Assembly (NCBI GenBank): GCA_963971285.1
Contig: OZ020248.1
Coordinates: forward strand, 18,476,001-18,540,000
Origin: Astropecten irregularis
Lineage: Eukaryota; Echinodermata; Asteroidea; Paxillosida; Astropectinidae
Length of the DNA: 64,000 bases
Reading direction: 5' to 3'
Under the pieces are notes generated by a model. That model was given only the letters and a program-made list of their open reading frames with translations. It was not told the origin of the DNA and ran no database searches. The position numbers were made by a program, and so were the translations under genes. Shown here in pieces: positions 12,901 through 27,900 of the stretch; position 1 is the first letter of the stretch; the number at the start of each line of letters is the position of its first letter.

Positions 12901-15900
12901 AATATTAGCCATGTAATGACTTACCCATGTTACGTTTACGATCCTCTTCATTCTCCAGAGCCAGTCTTAGAGCAGTCATGAAATTACGGCTTCCACTGCA
13001 CTCTAGACCAAGCACCCACCTAACCACAAGAAAATATATCCTCCGTCAGCAAGTGAGTGTAATCTGAGTAGTACCTGGGGCTAATTTCACAGCCCTGTTT
13101 AGCACAAAAATTTGTTAACCATGACATTTCTGTCTTAATAAAAACAGGATTAACAACCAAATTTCCATATGTTGTGTATCACTTGTAATTGTTCTTTGGC
13201 TGTTGCTCACTGACCATGAATATGGTGGTTTGTTTATTTTTGTGCTAAGCCATTTTGTGTGCTTAGAAGCTCCATGAAATTGGCCTCAAGACTTGACCCT
13301 CCAACAAGGGACCTTTGAACCAAAATAATGGTACCAGAAATCACGCGATTTAACCGTTTTACAAATGCCACACAACACACTGTATGCATGTTGACAATGA
13401 CATCCTAGACTCGTTCCAGAGTTAAATGACCTACTGTGCATTACTTGTAAGGGCATTGTTGCTATTGTGAAAACTATTTTGGCAAGCTATTGCACAGAAC
13501 TTTACACAAGGGACATTGATCAAATGTATTGAGCTGCACAGACACAAGCCCACAGCTAGCTAGACAGTGAGACGAACAGTCTGTCATCTAGTATGTACAA
13601 TGTACTTACTTCCATGCCATTTGTAGATTAGCTTCTGTTGGTTCTTGCATGTAGGGTCTCCAGGCTCGTGCTGAACTTCCAAACCTGTCAATATCAATCA
13701 GATGTATTATCAACATTTAAATCATTTGTTTAGTGATTTATACTCAATATAAGGGGTCTTTTCCAAACCTTGGCTCCACCTCAGGCTCCGGCTTCAGCTT
13801 TGTCATCCATATGCTGAAATTTTAGGTTGTGGTTTTTCATTGAAGCTGAAGCTCTGTTTTCTTTTACAAACCAGAGAATCTACTTCCGAACCGCAGCCAA
13901 AAGCCTCTAGTTTAAAACCCTTTATTTTAGAATGGATTAATAAAAGTCTGAGCCAAGATTTGGAAGAGTTTGGAAGAGTCTAACGCCCATGTCACACAAA
14001 ACAATTTTTACAAGCAACTTGGAGGCAACCACATGAAAAGTAAGATAGCACATTACATTAAAAAAAAATTCTGGTCGTTTTTACTATCCACAAGAAACTG
14101 TAAGGTGAATGTTAATATCATCTTAGAGATTACCTACAACTGGACCCACTTTCATATCGTAAGTAAACATTCTTTGCTTACGATAGCAGACTTTTTTGCT
14201 ATGGTTCAGTGTACTTCACAGGAGAGTTTTCTTTCTCGCTACGCTAAAGAAGGACTTTCTGCAAAGTGCACATGACAGCGCATTAGCAGAAAAAAATCAA
14301 GGTTAGCCTTAGTTAGCAAGGTTAGCATTAGTTTTACAGGTTGCCAGGGACAAATGTAGATCCACATTAACAGAGCTGAAACAAACACAGACTATATTCT
14401 CACCCAATGATGTTAAATGCTTCCTTATTGAGCAGTTGTTCTTGTAGCAAGAGTCGTAACGAATGCTGAATATGGACCAGGTAGTTGCCATTGCTTAACG
14501 ACAGGTCAATCAAAATCACGATCCTGTCACAACAAGTAAAGCATATGAGATAAATAAGGTAAAAATACAACAAGGTATGTTATTGTTTCAAATATGATAT
14601 AAATAACATTGATCATCAAACTCATACGAATCAAAATACTTTTACTACCAACAAATGTATGTGAATTTCAGAATAAAGAACTGTATCATTGTACATTTGA
14701 TAAAAACAAGAATGATATACTTTCATTACAATTAATGAGTAATGACTTACAACGTGGAGGTTCAGGCTCAGGCTTCATTTCGTGAATCCAATCCATTCTC
14801 TGTTTACCTTTTCAAACCAGAGAATCTACTTCTGAACAGCAACCAAAAGCCTCTATTTTGATACGTTATTTCAGAATGGATTCCTAAAATGTTGCTGGAG
14901 ACTGAGACGGAGCCTGAGCCTCCGTTTCATATACCCCCTTGTATTCACTTAAAAACTTCTTAGTCTGGTTCCATGTAAGATTTACCTTTTTTCAGTCAGG
15001 GTACCAAACAGTCTCCTACTTTCCTTAGACAGCCAATCAACTCTTCTCTCATACAGTTTGACTGTAGCTCCAAGCTGCTTCTGATAGTCAAAGAGCAGTG
15101 CTGGATCTACATGGATGTTCTTAATGGTACCATCATGCCATTCAAACTGAGTCATAGCTTTCTACAAGGTTGGAAAGAAATAAAAACATAAAAGTGAAAG
15201 ATGTCAATGTGTGACTCAAGGCAGTATATGGTCTTATCTTCCTTTTATTCCTTTATTACCGTAAAGTTCCATGTATACGGCGCACTTTTTTTCACCTCGG
15301 CAAAAATCAAAAGTTGGGGTGCGCCGTATACATGGGTACAGCCCGCTGGCGGTCTCGAGAGTGTGGGTTGTGATCATTGCGCCGCGCCAAGTTAAAACAT
15401 ATGATGCACCGGCAGCAACGGTAACCAATTAGCACGATGTCTGACTGAAAATTGAGCGAATGATTCATGAAAAATACCACTTAAAAAATCTAACATTTCC
15501 GACACTTGCGATTGGCCAAGGAAAACTGAAGTGCAAAAATCGATAAGGGTTAGGACTAGAGACACCGAAAATAGCGTGCGAAAACACGGTTGGAGCGCCG
15601 TAATGTGCACGCGACGACGGGCGAGTGGACATGTGCATTTACATTACAGTAAATGCAATCTCCGGGCCGTGACGGTCCGATCGTTGGACTATGGTCGGAC
15701 GTACATATTTCATTTAAGAATGTCGTGATTGTTCAATAAATTATCAAACCTGTGCCTGGAGTCATTATTTTAATCAACAATAGTCACGTTTCCATTGGGA
15801 AATATCCTCATCCTCATGGGTAAAAACGTCAAGTTCGCAACAGCGTTTCGCTGCAACGTGAACCGCCATTTTGAATTGTTCTAATGTAAAGATGACAATT

Positions 15901-18900
15901 TGTAAAGCGCGCGCAGATCGTCTAGCCAATCACAAAATTCGCTCGCGCTATTGCGGACGTAGGATGAACAATTTGAGGTGCAATTGAGCCAACTCGTACG
16001 CCGCTAAACCCGTACGCCGACCAATTCTCCGTGCGCAAATTACCAACTCGTACGATCGGGTCGGCGTGCGAGTTGGTCGGCGACTCGGCGTATGGTTACC
16101 AGTACGAGTTGCCAGCATTCGTCGGCCCGACCACGTGCAAGTATTTCGTGCGAGGAAAATGCCGATAGCTTTGGATCGAGTCGAACGTTATGATCATGAT
16201 AGTTGGACACGCAGCGCTTGCAACAAATTGTCCACTCACACAAAAAATACGGAACGGGAATGTACAATTGTCCCTTGAATATGTAGACTGCTGAGGAAGT
16301 CTACTATGGTGGAGATCGAATACTGTTTGCACGTGTGCACGACAGGATGTAGGCCGCGCCGCACGCTTAACGATAGTAGGCCTACATCATGTAGGCCTCC
16401 GTACGTACTGCTTTCTGCGGCGTGGCGCAGCGTTGTGTGGCGCAGCGTTGTGTGACACTGACGCACTTCGGGTTGTTGCAAACTCGGGCAAAACATCCCT
16501 GAAAGTTGTGAGTTCGATTGAGTAATTCATTGTTGTTATTTTTCTCGAATTTGAAATTCTCAATTGAAATACAAATCACAAATGAGCTGAGAAAAATTAG
16601 CGATGCAGTTTTCTAATTTTTTTGGTCGTTCACGGCCGATTTTTTTTTTTTCTGCCGGCTGATGTCAAAAGTTGGGGTGCGCCGTATACATGGGTGCGCC
16701 GTATACATGGCACTTTACGGTAAGTGCTTTATAAATGCTATTTATTCTTCTTATAAATATCATTTGTATCGGTATTAATCATTTTATTAGTGTCAAGTTT
16801 CACAGTGGTTTTCTACAACTAACATTTTTTCTGCAAATAAATTTTATCTCCAACATGAAAAAAACCCACCATAAAACAGTTTGCCATTTGAGATAAGAGT
16901 GACAGTTTTCAAAGAAAAAAAGCTATGTTTAAAAGGGCAACAGGCCATTTAGGGCGACAATTTGGTGTCACACTAATTCTTTTTCTTGAAAACTAGACAG
17001 AATTTTAATGTTGGAAATGTGCTTTTTAATCCTCATAATCTCAAACCATTGTCTATGAAGTTTGGTTCAGCTGGGTTTCCTAACAAAAGAAAAACATGGG
17101 TTTATTTTAGTTCACAAGTTTATGGAATTGTTGCTCTTACATAGCATTTAGCTAGGTATATTATAATAAATTTTCAGTTTGAGTAGGTTTTTATCTACTT
17201 CTTTCATGGAACCAACAGTGGTTAAACGTCAATTTACAGAATTCATTTAAAAAGATGTACACATGTTTTGATTTCATACAAATGGAAAATGCAATTTATA
17301 GAGATGTAAAACATCTATAGACAAACAGACCAAGACAGACAGACAAACAAATGGAATTGAACAGTCTCCTTCAAAGTCTACAATTTTACAGCACTATAAA
17401 GCAAAAATGTAGACAGATGGACAAACAAAAAACCCGGAAATACATGTAAGCAATGAAAGTCAGGCAGACAAAATAACTAATTACCGTACAACAAATTCAT
17501 AGTAATTAGATGAAAAGTACAGAGGCTGGATTTGTATGGTTACAGATTTGTACTTACTTCATGTGTTTGTGACCTGACAGATTTTCTGATGATTGGAATA
17601 AATTCCTCAATCTGACTGAATGCATTAGGAGCCAGGACTTGGTATAGAGACAGCCTCTTGCCTATAAACACCAAAGAAGAATATGGGTTAACTGAAATAA
17701 GGTTGAAACCTTAGTCTGCTGGAAGATATAACATTCAAGTACAAAAACTAGCTTTGTTTGCAGAGGGACTGAAGTTTTGAACACAACCTTTCTGGGCTCA
17801 ATTTCATGGAATCCGTTACCTTAAGCAAACTTTCTTTAACTTTCTTTGCTTAGTAGACTTTTTTGCATACGGTTTACATTTTTCATGGGAGAGGTTTCTT
17901 TCTTGCTACGCTAAGCAAGGACTTTCTACAGAATGCACATGATCAAGGTTTTGATCAAGGCCTAGAATTTCTTCGCTTACTGGTTTAGCGCCAAAAGTCT
18001 TGCTTACGGATTCCATAAAACAGATTTCACGTGAAGCAGTGACCCTAAGCACAAAAATAGGCTGTAACAGATTCCATGAAATTTGGCCCCGTTCTGTTTT
18101 GCATATCATCAACATGCTTGTGACAAATCATCTATGTTTTTGGTTATTAATCTCTGGTTCATACACTGGTTGAATATCACATGTCATCAACTCTTAATTA
18201 ATTTTTGGTTCCCGAATTCAAAATGTGTCAACCACAAGATAGATAACTATCCCAAAGTCGGGCTAATGCCAATAGTGCATGAAACTCCCATTCATATTAC
18301 AATCTGCTTCATTTATAGATGTGCTAGTTTATAAAGCATATAAACATCATCCATACACAGTTGTTTTAGACTTGATGATGCAGAGGCATGTGTAGGGGCA
18401 ATATAAAACAAATATCTGGTTCCTTTGCTACAACGGCACAATATATCACTTAATAAAAAGTGCACAATTCTCTCATTGAATGAAATTTAACTGTTCACGT
18501 GTTTCCCTTTCATGTAATATCTGTTTATTATTTAGTTGTCATACCTTTGAGACCGTTCTGTTGCAGCCAATCCTCTGATGTCTTAGGTAAGAATGCTGCT
18601 TCTTCAAAGTTTAATGGACCGGTATGGTTAGGTGGTCTGGGTAGGAATCGTGACTGGGGTAGTTTCTGTACCTCCAGGGAGATCTGTGGTTTCACATACA
18701 AACATTCAGAAGACATAAAAAATGAAAAGTTCAAAGATCACATTGGACAAGTTTGTCTGAGTCTCATACTTACTCAATTTTACTTGATCCCTACAACAAA
18801 ATACAACAATATCAGGTTTTTATATGTTTTTTTTATATAATAAGGTTGGAAGTTTAATCAGAGAAAACACTTCTTTTCAGAACTGCACATACTCACAAGA

Positions 18901-21900
18901 GATTACAGTTGCAAACTTACAACCTTATCATAACAAGGTTCTTGAACAAAAATGTCCAAGGTTCTCCAACTTTAACTTAATCCTTGGTCATTCAAGCCTG
19001 CTCAAATTTACTTATTACAAAAATAATTAAATTGACTCCGGGAATAAGACCACGAATCTGCCCTCCTGCACCAGACCTACGGCCTTTACAAAATTAGGCT
19101 TGAGGCCAGGCTTGGGACTTATTTCACTACCGCCATTTGAGGCCCACAAAACAAAATGAAGGGATTGAGCCACATGATGAAGCTGAAAGACTCCAGCTTC
19201 GCCATGTATCTCAAGCCCTCCATTTCATTTATGACAAAAATGGCGGTAGCAAAATAAATCCCAAGCTTAGCCTCAAGCCTCATTTTATAAATGGCCTAGA
19301 TTCTTGTTGGTGTATACTCAGTATCAATTCTTGTTATTCAGTGGAAACCATGGTAACTGACCTCATTGAGAATGCTGACGAGTGCATCTCCCATCATGCC
19401 TTGTCTCATTTCCTGTATCTTATTGATGACATCTTGTGCTACTCTGATTTCACGTAGTAGCATGGTGATATCTGTGCCTGTGTAAATTTGCTCCTGAAAA
19501 GAAATCATTCACAAAATTTCATTTCATTAAAATACACAATGCATGTTTTGAAAAGCAACATTTGAAGATGAATGATAACCAGGGCGAAGCTGTGTCCTTT
19601 TGAGTGTTCCCTGATATGTAATTTCCCAGGTATGCTGCATTGCCAATGTTGCTACATGAAGTTCTTTATTGATCCTTGGGATATATACATGTAGCAGAAT
19701 AATTGAGTGGTTTCATGGCTTCTGACCAGGGGCAAATTTCATTGAGCTGCTATCCACAAAATTTGCTTAACACAAAAATGTCTTTCCCAATAAAACAAAC
19801 CACCATTACAAATTAAATTTGATATTCATGGTCAGCGAACAACAGCCAAAGAACTATCGCAAGTAATACACAACACATGGAAATTTGGTTGTTAATCCTG
19901 TTTTGATTAAGACAGGACTTTTATGGTGTATAGGCTATTAGCAAATGACTGTGCTTAAATGCTCCATCTGGTTATTTCCCATCCACTTCTAAAAACCTCA
20001 AGTTGCTTGAGGTCACTGGTCCCCTGAGAGAGGCCATACATACTGATATACTGATCAGGGTACCAATGAGCTCTACAAATAGGGGCTGTTTGTTTCAGGC
20101 ACAAGATTAGTGATCCTGCTGCTCCATGCTTGCATGGGACATGGATCTGCAAGATCACTGATCGCGCGTACACGTGCCGAAACAAACAGTCCCATAGTTT
20201 CAATATCTTACCTCAGAGCCTGATGCATAGACATGATACCTCCCTGCTGATATATCAGCTAGCTTGCGTAGTGTCAGCTGAAATATAAAGGACATAGCTT
20301 TAATTAAAAGTCATAAAAACAATGCAAAAATGAGCTGAATTGGGCACGAAATAACAAATTCCACTGTGTACAATGTATGTGAGTAAAAGGAAAAAGCTGT
20401 GGTATGATCTCTGGCAGTCTCTGGCAAAATGTACCATCCACATCCCTTTATGAATTACCTGTAGCACAACATCCTTGTTAAAATATCCACTATAGCTTAG
20501 AATGTACACATAATCACACATGTCATATTAGATTGTCTATATTGTTCATATATTTTTGTGTTTGTCTGCTTAATTATCACAACTCTGAACATCCATGAAC
20601 AGTAAGGTTACAGCCACATTACAACTAGATTGATACGGTCTATATAGCTAAATGAAAGATCATTCATAACTACACCAAGCAAGTTTGCAGTAGCATAGAA
20701 GTAAGTCAAGTAATATTAAATATCAGCTTAACAGTTACGCAATGCACAAACGTATTAACAATACCGTCTCTTTGCTAGTGTTTAAACTAATAAGTAAAGT
20801 AATATTGTATGCATTTATTAAGCCTGTGCTTATTGTGCAAACTAGCAAGCTCAGCAGGAAAAAGGTTTGCATGCAGCAATGCATAAACCAATATTTATGG
20901 CACATTATACCCACTTTGTATACAGCAGGGCCCAATTTCATGGAATCTGTTACCGTAAGCAAAAATTCTTCAAAATTTTTTAAAGTTTGCCTAGAAATCT
21001 TTTGATAACCGATTAAGCGTCAAAAGTCTTGCTTACGGATTCCATGAAATAGATTTCATGCATTGCAGTACCCATAAGCACAAAATAGGCCATTAGGCCA
21101 TAACAGATTCCATGAAATTGGGCCCCGTAGAGTGCAAAGTTTGGTGAGTTGAATGAGCAGACCAAGAATGTATGCTAAAAGCTCACAATTTACTCAGGAC
21201 TTTCTTTAAAAAGACAAGAAAAGTGGTTCCATGATTGAGATACAGGCCTATTAAAAATGAGGTAACCTTTGATGCAATTTATTGTTGAAAGCAGAATCTT
21301 ATAACTGTATAATGATATCGGAATCATGCAGTACACATGCAGGTGGCAGAATGAGTGGTGTGTTGCGAGTAAACTGGGTTTGTAACAAGACGGATTTTAT
21401 AACATTACAATATGCCTAGCGATTGAGTACAAACAAGAATTTGCAAAAAATGGGACAGTATGGATACATCTGTTGGCTTATTAATGGGATATTGGTAAAA
21501 ATTACATCAAGTGTTGTGTATTAAGCCTCAAGCCTTACCTACATAAGCAATGTCTGGTCAGTACACTGTATTAAACATGCACACTCGCAGCCAATGCATG
21601 TTAGCTATAGATCTACCAAATTGCATTTGAAAATAAAGGATAAACCAAGTTATAAGCCTTTACAGTGAAATATTCCACTCTGAAAAAAATAGCAGCTTCT
21701 GAATGAAACCAATCTCTACCAGAATTAGACCAGTGGCCGATTTCACCACACTCATCATAACTTATCAATCATATAGGACTTATGATGCATTGAAGTCCTA
21801 TGTAGGAAACGATGGGTTATACTTCGTAGCTTGAGTTAGGATCGATCGCAGGGCTTCATAAAATCGACCCCTGTACACATACAGTTGCCTGAATATGTAA

Positions 21901-24900
21901 TAGGACACAGTTACATGTTATGCACATTTTCGCATGGCACATTTCCATCTGGTAAAGGCGATTATTTCAGAGCAATACTTCACTTGGTAAGTTCATAACT
22001 TCAGCAATCCTATAAAATAAGCATTATGAGTGTTTCAATATATCCATTAAGCTAAAATCTGGCAAAAGCACTGACATTACCCTGACCAAGTACCGCTTCT
22101 AATTCTGAATATTACAGTCAAAAGAAGAAAACGCCAAAGCATTGCAGCTTCATGCATAGCAGCAGTTAATAGCATTATGTGCTGGGAATAAAGTATACCT
22201 TGGTGTGTGGTTTCTTTTTCTTCTGCAGCAAACATTCAAACAAATTTGCAAAGGTTAGCATTATCTTGTGAAAACTCACTCCAAAAACACACATTTGATT
22301 TTGCATGCCTACTGTGCACATTATTGTGTTTTTGTGTATTGCAGCAATTTGACTTTTTAAACCAGACATTTCAACTAGACATTTCAAACCACCCCCCAAA
22401 ATGCAATAAGATAAGTATTCTCTTCAACAGAAAGCTTCCATTGAGTTAGGAGGGCCTGATGTTTTGATCCTTTTTTTCCAAATTCTGTACTCTTAATTAC
22501 ACACTTTCAGACACACTTAACAACTAAAGGAACTATCATACTTTGGTAAAGTTGACAGAGCAGCTGCAGACTATTCATAATTTGATTTGTCATAAAAGGA
22601 AAACAAACCTGTACAATTTTCAGCTCAATTGATCATTAGAAATAGTAGAGAACAGCGAAAAACCATTGCAATTGTTACACGAAATTGTGATGTAATTGTT
22701 ATTATGAGGTTTTGATCTCGGAGATCAAAACTGTTTTCAGTCTTTTGTTTTATTCATTTTTGGATAAATACAGCATTTCAGGCAGAAAAAGTGTAATGAT
22801 ATGTTTGTACCAGGTCTATCTTTAAACCCTGTTAAGTTAAAGGTAAATCTGTGAAGATATCTGTCTTCGTTTCATATAAAAGAATGATAGTACCTTTTAA
22901 TAATACTTGTCACTTTCAGATTGCTACTGCTGACAATTCACGCCAAAAACATTCCTGGTTTGAATAGGTGCTGCTGATATGAATGTATCTAAATCAATTG
23001 GCTATGGCTTGAATTTATGTCCACAGTAGCGGATTGGATGCATCCCTAGACACACATGCACTTACAAGCCATAGCCATAATGGTCTATATCAGGAAAGTA
23101 CAGTACTTACATTAGTGAGATGATTATTACAGTCGAATGCCACACAATGCAGAGGAACCTGTCTACCAACGATGACTTGTTCTATGTACTCAACTAGGGC
23201 CTCTGAACTCTGGTCCGGGCTGCAAGATAACAACACATGGCATTCAAAATGCTTGGCACTTCTTGGCAGGATTTTAACATGGGATTTCAATGAGCCAAAA
23301 AGAAACTGATAGGACAACTGTGTCAGTGAAGAGACACCACCAACATAAGGCTGAGCAGCTTAGTTGGTAAAGAGTGCCGGTACGTATTCCGGAGGACGTT
23401 GGTTTGAATCCCAGCCCAGTCAATTTTTCTTTGTTCACTTTTCAATGACTTGTAATTAATCCAGTCAGTTTCCCTTGTGGTTATTTGCTTCATACTTTCA
23501 GTAACATCTGAATAAAATAGTTCATCAACAAACTGATGAAGCATTTAAAGAGCAAGCTTAAGGTTCCCAATGATCATTGTATCCAAGTTCTTAATTTGTG
23601 AATCTCTTTGAATGCAATGAGCATGTTAAATCCTCCCATATCAGACTATGTAATATCATAATGCCTCATTTACTATTGGAAGACTTACCAGCTTCCCATG
23701 ACTAAGACGATAGAATCAATGTCTTTAACTTTGACGACTTTCTTGATGGCAGCTAGCAGGTTGCAACCTCCCATCCCAGACAGACTGTTGACCCAGTAAC
23801 GAGCCTCATCAAGTCTGCAACATAGAAAAACAATGGACATTTTTTCACATGAAAACAATGTGCACTGTATATAAAAAAGTGTTCCCAAATACTTACACAG
23901 TCAGATTACTAATAGCCCTCCGCACTTGTGCTAAAAATAGCACCGGACCTCAGACAAACATTGCAACCATGCACACGTGCGTGGGTGTGCGCGTGCATGT
24001 ACACTACGTGTGTGATCAATGTTTGTCTGACATCCGGGGATTTTGTGACGTCATTAGTGTGGAGTGCCATTGAAGGCCAGTACACAAAATGCAAAAAATG
24101 CATAAAAACATGTAGCAAATACAGATTACCAAACAAACATGTTAAATGCATACTGCATGTCTCTAATTTGGCAATAAAGTTCCGAAAATTAGACCTAGGT
24201 AAACAAACCTTCCTTAACCCTAACCCTGTACACTTTACCACGCTTAACCATTATGGTAATCAGGTTACCATACTTACCACTTTCAACCATGTGTGGTGAA
24301 TTGTGGTATGCAAACTGTGAAAGGCTTATCCTCATTTAATTACATGTACTTGAATGTAAAACACACAACGTCCAATGATGTGAAATCATGGCATTATCAT
24401 TTCCTGCCAAAAACGTAAGCAAGTTGGTAGATGTAAAGTTACCTAGAGGTTGCAGGTTGAAATATCACTCCAGTCGGTCTTCTTTGTTGGTTTATTTGGT
24501 GATTTGATATCTATATAAAAGCCGCATCCTCTTTGAGTGATTTGTGATATAATTTTTGTTAGGTTAGCAACATTGCTGCTACAATGCAAAGCCGCTATAA
24601 CAAACACCGCCATACCGAACATTTGGCTATACCAAACATCACCCTTGGCTCCCAATTTGTATGTACAATGTATAGGCATGCTGGACATTATTCACTGTCA
24701 ACCACTACAACATGGGGTATCTGAATGTAATGGGTTGCATGGCCACTACATTCTTACTCACATTCTGATGTTGGTATATCTAGGAGTATGCCATAGTGAG
24801 TCAGTATCCGTACCAAATGACATCAAATATAACATCTCTCTGTTGTGCAATTGCTCATCAATCAACTCCTGTAATAAAGAACAATCACGGGTATTGTTAT

Positions 24901-27900
24901 TCAAACCTATTAGGCTAAAACCTATTAGGCTTAGATACTCCAAGTTCAGTTTAGCAATTTCCTTCCATCAATATGTAAGACAAAAAATCTATCAAATATA
25001 ATGTACACATATCCACAAACCATTGTAGTTAAGACACACATTATTATCTTGTTCACCATCATGGCTATGCACAAACCCATGACCTGTAATTAAATCTACA
25101 CAAGATATGCATTGGACCTACTAGGCTATTAAAGCTCCTTCGCTTAGAATGTCTATGTTGCTCTCTGTTTGTCGTAAGGAGAATACAAGATTTTATAGAG
25201 GTGGAGGGTGGAAGGATTTCCCAGTGAATTAACTCAACCTTTTTCCAGTAAGGTCCAGAATTTTTTTTTGTATCAACATTCTGTAACATATGGAAAATGT
25301 GTTTGAGAAATCAAACTGAGGCACAAGTAAAGGAATCTGACAAGTGGGATGAAATTCAAGCATCTTGCTGCTTGTGTACAAATGTAAGAACACCCATGCT
25401 CCAACTTACAGACACTCTGACCATCAAAGTAAATGTCCCTAACCCGTGCTCCAGTTCTGACAGAGCAGATCATATCATTCTATAATCAAGCACATTTGAG
25501 TGAGATAATGTTTCCATAACATTATCCAGGATCTTCATACTCTTAATATCTATGTTAAAAACATTAATCAACTAATAGGCCTACACTTTAACAAGTTCAT
25601 TGTATGATACCATATTTGATCATAGGTATTGCACTACAAGAATTGATTAATTGCAGCAATGCAATGATCCTTGGGATATGGCAGTATGTGAGTGGATTCG
25701 TGGCATCTGACTGCCAAACCAACAAAGATAATTGACTATTAGGGACACCACCAACATAGTGCTGGATAGCTCAGTTGGTAAGAGAGCCTGTACGGTATTC
25801 TGGTCTCCACTGATTCGAATCCCACTCCAGTCAATTATGTTTTGTTCACCTTTCAACTGATTGATTGATTCTAGATTGATCTTACCATCAGAGACTCCCT
25901 ATAATGGCTAATCCGTCCAAAGCCACAGTTGGAATCAGAGCTGTCAATAATGAGGGCTATTTTATTGCCTTTAATCATGCCAAACTTCTTCTTGCTACCC
26001 TTCAGCAGCCAACGGATGCGATTATGATACATCTCTATGCTCCTGTAGAAAAAAATTACATACATTTATTGGAATAAATTCAGTAAAATAACATTAATGT
26101 ATATAATACATGGAAAACTTTGTTGTGATGCACACTTAAATTGTCAATTCTGAATTTACTGTTGCGACAAAATGCAAAATTTGTTTTATACCATATGAGT
26201 GACGCAGACACTAACTTAACCCAAGCTTTTTCAATTTGAACCAAATGCATTCCCAAGTATGCCAGTATTTTGAAGAACACAGTACTGTTATGGGGATTAA
26301 TGGCCCAACTTGGTTCAAGATCAAAGAATGCACCATGAAGTTCATACAAAATGCTGGATAGTGAGTGATTTGCCAATGATTCTAGCCAGAATTAATATGA
26401 CTTTAGAATCCAAGAGTACAGTGCTCCACAATTAAAGTTTTCTAATCTGTTTAAATATATCAGAATTAGACATCATTGAATCAAGCATTGTACCAATAGG
26501 AGAGGCATGGTACTCGGCTACTTACTCATATAGTTTGTATTCAAACTCATTGACGACACTAGCCTCAAACTGGAGCTCTCTGGGTGGGCCATCTAGCTTC
26601 TGGTTGTTGTTTTTGGGTCTAGAGGGAAAAAATGAGAAGCAAATTACAGAAAAGAATAAGTAGATTTAAGACAACTAACTAATTGAACATAAACACTGTG
26701 CAGGCATGATTTATGTTGCTATTCATTTACAAAAAAGATGTAATTTATAGATCATGGGTATGATGGGTCATAAATTCAAGTACATGATTCAAATTCTCAA
26801 GTTATCCACAAGTAGCTTAACTCTCTTACTGGTAGGAAGACTGCACCGTTAAAACAGAGGTTGTGGGCAAGCATGCTTATGTTCAAGAGTGCACTGTGCT
26901 AGCACTACACTCTACACTATAGTAGACTTATAAGCATTACACTGAATTGCTATTATTGAGGAGAATGATTCTCTGAGAATCACTATTATGAAAGAGCAGT
27001 GAAGACACCTACCTAATGATTTGACCTTTACTAAGTAAGTCTTTCAGTGTCAAGTTGAAATGTTCAATGGAATGGTTCTTCAGCCAATCACCAGACGTCT
27101 GCCCTTCATTAAACATGGCCGCCATGTCACGAGCCCTCTGTGGATACAAGCATAATGTAATGATGACATAGGGCTTGTAAATGTTGTATAGTTTTAGACT
27201 CTAAAGAGGCAGTCTCATCATGTTGATTATATGAACGCGTACAAACCAAACTAAATGGCCATAGAGTCTACCACTTGTCTTTTACACATAAAGATTAACA
27301 ATTAATGTAAATGCATTATGCTATGTTATATTATAATGGGTTGCCAAAGTCATTAACATTCAAAGCCCTGGCTTTTGGCTGACACCCAATAACCCCAAAG
27401 TGTGCAGTAAACTTATGGCACATACTGTAGCCCTATACCTTGCTGGTGTAGTAAGCCCTGAAACATTACAACTTCTGAGTCCTGTGTACGTTCTTCACAG
27501 TACAGCAATACCATTCCATAGATATTGGTAAATTTAGGATAATAAAAGGAAAAAATCAAGTTTATATTCAAAATCAGTACATTTATGTCACAGTTTAGAC
27601 TTGATTCAGCACCTGAGGAAATCTTCTTTTTCCGTTATTCACATGCAAACTATAATTTTCCTAAAACGTTTTTGATTCTATTTTACTTTGGGATATAGGG
27701 GTATGTGCGTGGTTTCATGGCTTCTGACTGCCAAACAAACATAGATAATTGACAATTTGGGACACCACCAACATGGGGTTGGATAGCTCAGTTGGTAAGA
27801 GCGCCAGTACAGTATTCCGGGAGGTCGCTGGTTCAAATCCAGCTCCAGTAAATTTGTCTTTGTTCACTTCTATTAACCTTCACTACAATGTATAATACAG

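Larger units (their letters stand above)
15162..17557. other. VWA3A intron 12
   Basis: Holds the 1.47 kb inverted-end element at 15257-16722. The remaining 0.8 kb (16723-17557) is A/T-rich with short CAGACAAACAAA words near 17330-17420 and shows no coding signal. Confidence 0.6.
20278..23110. other. VWA3A intron 8 (2.8 kb)
   Basis: Contains a family 2 element (20928-21126), a family 3 element (21734-21871) and a family 1 element (22525-22899). The rest is A/T-rich with no coding signal. Confidence 0.6.

Noticed and set aside
24211-24226. Telomere-like TTAACCCTAACCC
   Set aside because: Barely two units; too short to be an interstitial telomeric array.
24537-25001. 154-residue plus-strand reading frame
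   Set aside because: It covers VWA3A exon 24762-24868 on the opposite strand. The minus-strand frame is the one that fits splice sites and VWA motifs.
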